Shown here in pieces: positions 58,430 through 64,000 of a stretch of DNA of 64,000 bases. The notes beneath the pieces were generated by a model. The model ran no database searches and had not been told where the DNA came from. It was given only the letters and a program-made list of their open reading frames with translations. Made by a program: the position numbers and the translations under genes. Position 1 is the first letter of the stretch; each line of letters begins with the position of its first letter. The DNA is from Streptomyces sp. NBC_01471 (GTDB taxonomy: Bacteria > Actinomycetota > Actinomycetes > Streptomycetales > Streptomycetaceae), in NCBI RefSeq assembly GCF_041438865.1, contig NZ_CP109450.1:4361001-4425000 (forward strand). The letters run 5' to 3'.

Positions 58430-59119
58430 ATGAGCAACCGTGCAGTTCTGGAGGTGATCGCGCTCTCCGCCCAGGACGCGGTCGCCGCCCAGGCCGGTGG
58501 TGCCGACCGCCTTGAACTGGTCACCGACATGGCGGCCGACGGGCTGACACCGTCCCGTGAGACGTTCGCGGAGATCCGTGCCGCCGTCGACATCCCGCTG
58601 CGGGTGATGCTGCGGCTCACCGACGGGTTCGCCGCCGGTGACATCGACGCGCTCGTGGCGGCGGCACGGAACCTGCGGGCCGAGGGCGCGGACCAGTTCG
58701 TGCTCGGTTTCCTGGACGCCGACGGCAGCCCCGACCTGGTGGCGGTCGAGCGGATCGTCGCCGAGATCGAGGGCTGCCCGTGGACGTTCCACCGGGCGAT
58801 CGACCGCGCGGCCGACCGTGACGCGCTCCGCAAGGAGCTCGCCGACCTGCCGGGCCTCGACACCTACCTCACGGCGGGCTCCGCCACCGGGGTCTCCGAC
58901 GGCCTGCCGACCCTGCTCGCGGAGGCGGCGCGCAGCGGTGAGCCGGGGTACGAGGCGCAGATCCTGGTCGGCGGCGGACTGCGGCTCGAACACCTTCCCC
59001 GGCTGCTGGGCGCGGGTGTCGACGCCGTCCACATCGGCGGCGCGGCCCGGCCCGGTGGCTGGGCGCTGCCGGTCGACGCGGATGCGGTGCGGGAGTGGCG
59101 GACGGCGCTGGACGGCTGA
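58430..59119 (+). CDS. cutC: CutC family protein
   Basis: A 229-aa TIM-barrel CutC protein: LEVIALSAQDAVAAQAGGADRLELVTDMAADGLTPS, LRVMLR, FVLGFLDADGSPD, TFHRAIDRAAD, YLTAGSATGVSDGL, ILVGGGLRLEHLPRLL and VDAVHIGGAAR. The family was named for copper homeostasis in E. coli, but its enzymatic role remains unclear. ATG at 58430 with GGGGA six bases before it. Confidence 0.92.
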   Translation: MSNRAVLEVIALSAQDAVAAQAGGADRLELVTDMAADGLTPSRETFAEIRAAVDIPLRVMLRLTDGFAAGDIDALVAAARNLRAEGADQFVLGFLDADGSPDLVAVERIVAEIEGCPWTFHRAIDRAADRDALRKELADLPGLDTYLTAGSATGVSDGLPTLLAEAARSGEPGYEAQILVGGGLRLEHLPRLLGAGVDAVHIGGAARPGGWALPVDADAVREWRTALDG

Positions 59120-59170
59120 GCCGTTCGGGGCTCCGCCCCGGACCCCGCTCCCCCATTGCCGGAGGGGCTT

Positions 59171-59221
59171 GATCCGGCTCAGCCGAGCTGCTCCGCGATC
59201 CGGCTCAGCCGAGCTGCTCCG
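59171..59221. repeat. 26-bp tandem duplication at the 3' end of helR
   Basis: GATCCGGCTCAGCCGAGCTG... occurs at 59171-59196 and again at 59197-59221 (25 of 26 bases). The second copy contains the last codons and stop of helR; the first copy is a perfect duplicate beyond the stop. Confidence 0.85.
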
Positions 59222-61325
59222 GCAGTGGCAGCGTGTGCGTCACGATCAGGCCGGACACCGCCCGGGTGAGCGCAACGTACAGGCGGCGCAGGCCGGTTCG
59301 TACGTCGGGCTCGCCCGCCACCACCGCCGCCGGTTCGTCCAGGACCACGTAGTCGTACTCCAGGCCCTTGGCGAGCGAGGCGGGCACCAGCGTCAGCCGG
59401 GAATCGGCGCTGGTCTCCTGGCCCGGGTCCAGGTGCGGCAGGCCCGCGGCCGTCAGCGCCGCCGACAGGGCGGGAATGCGGGCGTCGGCCGCGATCAGGC
59501 CCGTCGAGCCCTCGTGGCGCAGGGAGTCCCGGCAGGCGGCGACGGCCGCCGCGTCCAGATCGTCAGCCGTCCGTACCTCCAGCGAGCCGGGGTTCTCCCG
59601 TACGGACGAGACGGGCGCCAGCCCCGGTGACATGTGCGGCAGCAGCCGGGACGCGTACGCGATGACCTCGCGCGGTACGCGGAAACCGGCCGTCAGCTCC
59701 TCCACGTGCGCGTCGCCCTTGCCCAGGTGGTGCAGCGCCTCGTCCCAGCCGGACGTCGCCCAGGGCGTGGTGCCCTGCGCCAGGTCGCCGAGGATCGTCG
59801 CCGAACCGGTCGTGCAGCGGCGGCCCACCGCGCGGTACTGCATGGGGGAGAGGTCCTGCGCCTCGTCGAGGACGACGTGGCCGAGCGAGTGCGTACGGGC
59901 GACGAGATCGCCCGCCTCGTCGATCAGTACCGCGTCCGCGAGGGACCACTTGGCGGACTTCACCGACCTGGCGGGCTTCGCCCACAGGATCGTCCGCTGC
60001 TCGTCGTCGGTCAGAATGCCCTCCGCGTGCGCGGCGAGGAACTCCGCGTCGCAGAGCAGCCGCAGCACCAGCCTGTCCGGATCGACCTGCGGCCAGGCCG
60101 CCTTGACGACCGCCTTCACGGCGGGGTTACGGGCCACCGCGTCCTGCACCCGGTCGTCGGGCGCCTCGCCCGCCTGCTCCATCCGGACCAGCACGGCGTG
60201 CGCGATGCGCTGCGGGAGCGCGTCACGGGCGGCGCCGTAGCGGATGTCGCGGGCCAGCAACTCGCCGACGATCTCTTCGAGTTCGTACGCCGGGATCCGC
60301 CAGCGCCGCGAGCCCCGTACGACCATCGCGGGCTCGGTCGGCAGGGTCACGTGCGAGCGCAGGGCCCGGCGCAGCACCTCCGCCATCCGGGCGTCGCCCT
60401 TGATGACGGCGGCCTCGGCCGTGTCGGTGCCCCTGATCTCGACGCCCGCGACCAGGTCGTCCACCGTGGCCTGCTTGACCTCCAACTCGCCCAGTGCGGG
60501 CAGGACTTGCTCGATGTAGTGCAGGAAGGACCGGTTCGGCCCGATGACCAGGGTGCCGGTGCGGGCCAGCCGGTCGCGGTGCGCGTACAGGAGGTACGCG
60601 ACCCGGTGCAGCCCGACGGCGGTCTTCCCGGTGCCTGGGCCGCCCTGGACACACACGGTGCCGCCGAGGTCGGACCGTACGATCTCGTCCTGCTCGGGCT
60701 GGATGGTCGCCACGATGTCCCGCATCGGTCCGACACGGGGCCGCTCGATCTCGGCCTGGAGCAGCTTGCTGGTGGTGTGCTGGTCGGACGCGACCGGGGC
60801 GGTCAGGTGCTCGTCCTCGTACGCGGTGAGCTCGCCGCCCGTGTAGCCGAAACGCCGGCGCAGCCCGATGTCCATCGGGTCCTTGGTGGACGCCCGGTAG
60901 AAGGGCTGCGAGACGGGGGCGCGCCAGTCGATGACCATCGGGTCGCCGTCGGCGTCGTGCACATGGCGGCGCCCGATGTAGAACCGCTCGCCCTCGCCGC
61001 CCTCGGCGAGGTCCGCGCCGGGGGCGTGCTGGTAGTCGAGCCGGCCGAAGAAGAGAGGGGTGTGCGAGAGGTCGGCGAGCGCCTTGATGCGGTCCTCGAT
61101 CTGCGCTTCCAGGACGGCGGCGTTGACCCAGTTCGCGGTGACGTCGCGGATGTCGAGCCCCTGCACGTCCTCGCGCATGGCGCGCAGCGCCGCCCGGGAG
61201 CCGCTGAGGTGGGCGCGTTCGCGCGCGAGCGGGTCGGCGGGGTCGGCCGGGCCGCCGGGGGCGTCGGTCGGGGGAGGCGGAGTGACCGGGGTGTCGGGAA
61301 TGTCCTGCGGGACGTGCGTGGGCAC
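59205..61325 (-). CDS. helR: HelR/HelD-type RNA polymerase recycling ATPase
   Basis: A 706-aa superfamily 1 ATPase. The N-terminal part begins with a Pro-rich tail and a coiled-coil arm (AHLSGSRAALRAMREDVQGLD). ATPase motifs: GGPGTGKTAVGLHRVAYLLY (Walker A), VVLDEAQDLSPMQYRAVGRR (motif II), ILGDLAQGTTPWA (III) and YVALTRAVSGLIV (VI). FIGRRH...GDPMVIDWRAPVSQPFYRA is the HelD-specific region. Actinobacterial HelR proteins displace stalled or rifamycin-bound RNA polymerase. Start ATG at 61325. Confidence 0.92.
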   Translation of the reverse strand: MPTHVPQDIPDTPVTPPPPTDAPGGPADPADPLARERAHLSGSRAALRAMREDVQGLDIRDVTANWVNAAVLEAQIEDRIKALADLSHTPLFFGRLDYQHAPGADLAEGGEGERFYIGRRHVHDADGDPMVIDWRAPVSQPFYRASTKDPMDIGLRRRFGYTGGELTAYEDEHLTAPVASDQHTTSKLLQAEIERPRVGPMRDIVATIQPEQDEIVRSDLGGTVCVQGGPGTGKTAVGLHRVAYLLYAHRDRLARTGTLVIGPNRSFLHYIEQVLPALGELEVKQATVDDLVAGVEIRGTDTAEAAVIKGDARMAEVLRRALRSHVTLPTEPAMVVRGSRRWRIPAYELEEIVGELLARDIRYGAARDALPQRIAHAVLVRMEQAGEAPDDRVQDAVARNPAVKAVVKAAWPQVDPDRLVLRLLCDAEFLAAHAEGILTDDEQRTILWAKPARSVKSAKWSLADAVLIDEAGDLVARTHSLGHVVLDEAQDLSPMQYRAVGRRCTTGSATILGDLAQGTTPWATSGWDEALHHLGKGDAHVEELTAGFRVPREVIAYASRLLPHMSPGLAPVSSVRENPGSLEVRTADDLDAAAVAACRDSLRHEGSTGLIAADARIPALSAALTAAGLPHLDPGQETSADSRLTLVPASLAKGLEYDYVVLDEPAAVVAGEPDVRTGLRRLYVALTRAVSGLIVTHTLPLPEQLG

Positions 61326-61430
61326 GGTGGGGCCTCCGGGCGGGTACGGCTGATCACGGCGTGGCGGCCGCCGGTTTCCGTCCGGGCGGCGGCGCTCCCT
61401 GGGGGAGGCGGGGGAAGCGGCGATTGTAGT

Positions 61431-61459
61431 CGGGGGATGGGTGTGGGGGCCAATGGTTT
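61431..61459. repeat. 29-bp G-rich repeat, copy A
   Basis: Begins CGGGGGATGGGTGTGGGGG and ends CCAATGGTTT. It matches copy B (62170-62198) at 27 of 29 bases. It lies between the divergent helR and VOC genes, 91 bp before the VOC start. Confidence 0.85.
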
Positions 61460-61549
61460 TTTCCGTGCGGGTTTACCGGTTCAGCCCTGCCGCGGTATGC
61501 GGAGCTGCGGGGGAACTGGGGGTCGGAGCCGCCCTGGTACGGTGCGCCG

Positions 61550-61984
61550 ATGTCAGCGATCAGGCAGTTCCAGGTCACCTTCGACTGCGCAGAACCTGAG
61601 CGTGTCGCTCGATTCTGGTGCGAGGTGCTGGGGTACGTCATACCGCCCCCACCGGACGGGTTCGCCACTTGGGAGGACTTCAACCACGCGCAGCCCGATG
61701 AGCTGCACGGTTCATGGTCCGCATGCGTCGACCCTTCGGGTGTGGGCCCGCGCATGTACTTCCAGCGCGTTCCTGAAGGGAAGGCCGCCAAGAATCGGGT
61801 GCACCTTGACGTACGGGCCGGCACCGGCCTCGTGGGGGAAGAGCGCCTGGCCACGCTTGAGGCCGAATGCGCACGACTGATCGCGCTCGGGGCAGTACAT
61901 GTGCAGACGCAGGTCGCTGATGAAGAGAACGAGTCCTGCATCACGATGCAGGACATCGAGGGCAACGAGTTCTGTCTCGACTGA
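61550..61984 (+). CDS. VOC family (glyoxalase-like) protein
   Basis: A 144-aa vicinal-oxygen-chelate fold protein of the glyoxalase-like Streptomyces group: QVTFDCAEPERVARFWCEVLGYVIPPPPDGFATWEDF, RMYFQRVPEGKAAKNRVHLDVRAG, and the end MQDIEGNEFCLD, with possible metal-site His and Glu in RVHLDV and GNEFCL. Function unknown; many are resistance or lyase enzymes. Confidence 0.9.
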   Translation: MSAIRQFQVTFDCAEPERVARFWCEVLGYVIPPPPDGFATWEDFNHAQPDELHGSWSACVDPSGVGPRMYFQRVPEGKAAKNRVHLDVRAGTGLVGEERLATLEAECARLIALGAVHVQTQVADEENESCITMQDIEGNEFCLD

Positions 61985-62149
61985 ACGTCCCACGTGTCGG
62001 CGCGGTGGAGCTGTCGCCCTTGAGGCGGCAGTTCGCGGAGGATCTTCCAGCTATTCGTGCGGGTATTCATGCGGTCGAGGGGGCGCTCGACCCCGGGCCG
62101 GATCGTGTCCCCCGGACCGCAGCTTGCCGAGAGGCCCTTCTTCATCGTC

Positions 62150-62188
62150 GGGGGGCGGGGGGCGGGGGGCGGGGGACGGGGGTGGGGG
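62150..62188 (+). other. G-quadruplex-prone G-tract array
   Basis: Six runs of five or more G separated by one or two bases (GGGGGGCGGGGGGC... up to GGGGGTGGGGG), 130-165 bp upstream of the small gene at 62317. It occupies the 332-bp gap 61985-62316, which otherwise holds repeat copy B and no recognised gene. Confidence 0.7.
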
Positions 62189-62198
62189 CCAATGGTTT
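62170..62198. repeat. 29-bp G-rich repeat, copy B
   Basis: Begins CGGGGGACGGGGGTGGGGG and ends CCAATGGTTT; second copy of the 61431-61459 element, overlapping the G-tract array. Confidence 0.85.
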
Positions 62199-62316
62199 CT
62201 GCGGGCAGGGCCGACGCCGCCGATTTCCCGTTCTGGAAAGTCCAGCCACTTGCCCGGTGCTTCCCGGCCCCGTCAGGATCAGCGGCGAACCCACCGGCCA
62301 CGGAAAGGGAACGCCT

Positions 62317-62508
62317 GTGAAGCCGACCGTGTTGGCGACGACGTGTGACAAGAAGGACTGCCCCACCATCTACCGAACCAATCGAGGCACGATTCTCGTG
62401 CAGGGCGAGACGCCGGCCGATCATGGTCTGGAGATTCCCGCGCACGAGACTCTGGTGGAAATCCCCATGGAACTGATCCTGAAGGCGTTCGGTGATCAGC
62501 TTGGCTAG
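62317..62508 (+). CDS. small conserved protein upstream of a DUF6879 gene
   Basis: A 63-aa protein (VKPTVLATTCDKKDCPTIYRTNRGTILVQGETPADHGLEIPAHETLVEIPMELILKAFG), with two cysteines in a C-x4-C arrangement. This type of small protein recurs directly before DUF6879 genes in Streptomyces. Start GTG 62317 with AAGGGA seven bases upstream. The frame overlaps the next gene by 17 bp. Function unknown. Confidence 0.8.
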   Translation: MKPTVLATTCDKKDCPTIYRTNRGTILVQGETPADHGLEIPAHETLVEIPMELILKAFGDQLG

Positions 62509-63019
62509 GTCTCTCGGGGACTTGTTCGACGACTTCGCCTGTGAGGCGTTCCGGCTGGAGACCCTGTGCGACTACAGCGGCTCGGGCAACACGGATGCCT
62601 ATCGTGCCTTCGTGGACGGGCAGCCTCAGCCGGAGAACTACAACGCCGAATGGCTGGCGGAAGTACGGTCGTACGTCGCTTCTGGGCGCCGCCTCTACCG
62701 GGTCCACGTGCTGAGTCGGCCGCTGACTCCGTATCTGCGGTTCGAGCTGGGGTGGGGGTATGTCACGAATGCCAAGGCCGGTGAGGAGTTCTTCATCCTC
62801 GACGTGACCGACCGGGCCAATCCGCTGCCGGATGGTGTGGGGGACTTCTGGCTCTTCGATTCGTCCGTTCCCGCACCGATGCGCTACGCGGAGGGTGGGA
62901 CGTTCGCGGGGGCCGAGGTACTTCTGCAGGACAGGGCTGCCGAGTTCGTCACCTGTCGTGACACCGCTCTCGCGCATTCCGTGCCGTTCGCGGACTGGTG
63001 GGCGAAGCACGGCGAGTGA
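62492..63019 (+). CDS. DUF6879 family protein
   Basis: A 175-aa protein matching DUF6879: LFDDFACEAFRLETLCDYSGSGNTDAYRAFVDGQ, RRLYRVHVLSRPLTPYLRFELGWGYVTNAKAGEEFFILD, and DFWLFDSSVPAPMRYAEGGTF. Family function unknown; it is typically encoded with a small protein and an XRE regulator, as here. GTG start overlapping the previous gene; its stop overlaps the XRE start (GTGA). Confidence 0.88.
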   Translation: MISLARSLGDLFDDFACEAFRLETLCDYSGSGNTDAYRAFVDGQPQPENYNAEWLAEVRSYVASGRRLYRVHVLSRPLTPYLRFELGWGYVTNAKAGEEFFILDVTDRANPLPDGVGDFWLFDSSVPAPMRYAEGGTFAGAEVLLQDRAAEFVTCRDTALAHSVPFADWWAKHGE

Positions 63020-63426
63020 ACCGTTCGGAATTGGGTGCCGCGCTGCGAGCACTGCGGAACGCTTCCGGCAGGGAAGCCAAAGCAGTCGCCCGTGGCGCGG
63101 TCATGTCCGCGAGCAAGCTCAGCAAGATCGAAACGGGCAAGCTCGGACCGAGTGCGGACGACGTGGATCGCATCCTCACCGCCCTTGGTGTACCGGAGGA
63201 TGTGAAGTCGGAGTACATGGACGCCGCTCGGGCTGCGGCGACCGAAGCCACCGCGTGGCGGCTGATTCAGCGAGCCGGTCTGCACAAGGCTCAACGGCAA
63301 CTCAGGCCCGATGAGGTCGCAGACGGAACAACCGTTGTGGGTTCACCCTCGTCGTCGTCCACGCTGCCGTCACTGGTGCTGCGCATGTGGCAGCAACTCG
63401 ACGTCCGACCGGGTCACGAGCGTTGA
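63016..63426 (+). pseudogene. XRE regulator truncated and joined to a methyltransferase fragment
   Basis: The first ~96 residues (start GTG 63016) are a normal XRE helix-turn-helix of the DUF5753 group: LGAALRALRNASGREAKAVARGAVMSASKLSKIETGKLGPSADDVDRILTALGVPEDVKSEYMD...RLIQRAGLHKAQRQLR. The C-terminal sensing domain, normally ~170 residues, is missing. Instead the frame runs straight into VADGTTVVGSPSSSSTLPSLVLRMWQQLDVRPGH, which is methyltransferase sequence, and stops. A translated product would be a 136-aa DNA-binding domain with a foreign tail. Confidence 0.7.
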
Positions 63427-64000
63427 GTACGACCCGGTGGTCGGCGGCGCCGCGGCCTCCGCCATCAAGGCAGCCGGGTACGCTCCCCGGCTGATCATCG
63501 GGGACGGTCTGCGGGGAGATCCGGACGGGGTCGCGTACGACCGCCTGATCGCCACCTGCTCGGTCCGGTACATCCCCGTGCCGTGGCTGCACCAGGTGAA
63601 GCCGGGCCGCCCGCACGATCGCCCACCCCGCCCGACGCTGGCCCTGCTGCCCGGTGAGGAGCGCCCGAGCGGGATCGATCCCGAGATCATCGACACCTGG
63701 GCCGGAAGCTGGGTTGCCCAACTCGCCGCGCCTTCGGCCGAGCGGATGGGAGTGGCGGCCGAACAGATCCTCTGGGACGTGTCCACCGGTTCGCAGTCGC
63801 GGACCACACCTCGGCCCGACGGGGGCTGGACAGTCGTACAGCGTGGACCGGCCCGTCTGTGGAATCAGGTCGAAACGGCGGTACGGAGCTGGCAGGCGGT
63901 CGGGCGAACCGCACCAGGAGGGCTTCGGCATCACGGTCTCGGCGGCCCGCCAGCGCGTGTGGATCGGCACCGAGGGCGGGCCGGGCTGGGACCTGCCGAT
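63303..64000 (+). pseudogene. decayed methyltransferase of the ATP-grasp peptide maturase type, continues past the window
   Basis: Fragments in successive frames match one methyltransferase: GSPSSSSTLPSLVLRMWQQLDVRPGH (XRE frame); from 63422 VEYDPVVGGAAASAIKAAGYAPRLIIGDGLRGDPDG, YDRLIATCSVRYIPVPWLHQVKPG and GGWTVVQRGPARLWNQVETAVRSW; then, one base shifted near 63905, EPHQEGFGITV...RVWIGTEGGPGWDLP. The segment with SAM motif I (expected VLEIGTGTGYN) is deleted at 63421, and sequence after KPG (63610) is also shortened. The protein family is the protein-L-isoaspartate-methyltransferase-like enzyme encoded with ATP-grasp RiPP genes. It cannot be functional. Confidence 0.7.

Noticed and set aside
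61326..61549. Rifamycin-associated element upstream of helR
   Set aside because: Some HelR genes are induced through such an inverted repeat; I found no matching long inverted repeat in this intergenic region.
1..64000. tRNA/rRNA genes, CRISPR arrays, insertion sequences, attachment sites
   Set aside because: No cloverleaf-like sequence, regularly spaced repeats, transposase or integrase genes were recognised anywhere in the window.

Overview
The window is chromosomal DNA of a Streptomyces or a very close relative. It is high-GC with strong third-position G/C and many GTG starts and ATGA/GTGA overlaps. It carries Streptomyces-typical families (CdgB-type diguanylate cyclase, DUF397 with XRE regulators, DUF6879, DUF3263, HelR-type ATPase). 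From memory, the central gene order resembles the S. coelicolor SCO4280-SCO4308 core (cdgB, nagA-nagK, otsB/otsA, thrC-sulfur carrier-cold shock-groEL2, then murQ-rpiR). No rRNA, tRNA, CRISPR array, insertion sequence or replication origin was seen.

Layout. 1-2.7 kb: end of a pentapeptide-repeat gene, an unknown gene and an M1-type metallopeptidase lipoprotein. 2.7-15.5 kb: a minus-strand type VII secretion locus. It holds two small WXG100/ESAT-6-like proteins, DUF6507, a 768-aa effector ending in a YwqJ-like deaminase, its SUKH-3 immunity protein, an orphan second deaminase module, a small membrane protein, EccD, an EspI-like MinD ATPase, EccC and DUF6177. EccB, EccE and mycosin are absent. 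15.8-22.2 kb: nucleotidyltransferase, TerD, ArfB, flavin reductase, CdgB and a carbohydrate-binding membrane protein. 22.3-27 kb: aminosugar genes (PfkB kinase, NagA, ROK kinase) with a DasR-type site, and a divergent sugar-binding lipoprotein. 27.4-32.5 kb: trehalose-6-phosphate synthase and phosphatase, an APC permease and GpgS. 32.6-37.2 kb: SAM riboswitch-thrC, sulfur carrier, cold-shock protein and GroEL2 behind two tandem CIRCE elements.

37.2-47.6 kb is accessory: MFS/glycosyltransferase/GNAT, Uma2, GT2/O-methyltransferase/thioesterase, XRE-DUF397 and an esterase. 47.6-50.4 kb: a decayed arsI fragment next to intact arsR-acr3, then a HigBA-like toxin-antitoxin pair with a perfect 24-bp palindrome. 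50.6-54.3 kb: rpiR-murQ-PTS EIIBC, a MurNAc uptake and degradation operon with two matching imperfect palindromes. 54.3-61.3 kb: small conserved proteins, a second Uma2 protein, an MFS exporter, an HD hydrolase, CutC and HelR. 61.5-64 kb: a VOC protein, a DUF6879/XRE module, and an XRE gene running into a decayed methyltransferase of the kind found with ATP-grasp peptide maturases.

The most interesting parts are the reduced T7SS locus with its deaminase toxin, SUKH-3 immunity gene and orphan toxin cassette; the SAM riboswitch whose closing stem touches the thrC ribosome-binding site; the paired palindromes at rpiR; the DasR-like site plus 16-bp tandem repeats in front of cutC; and the two pseudogenes (arsI, XRE-methyltransferase).
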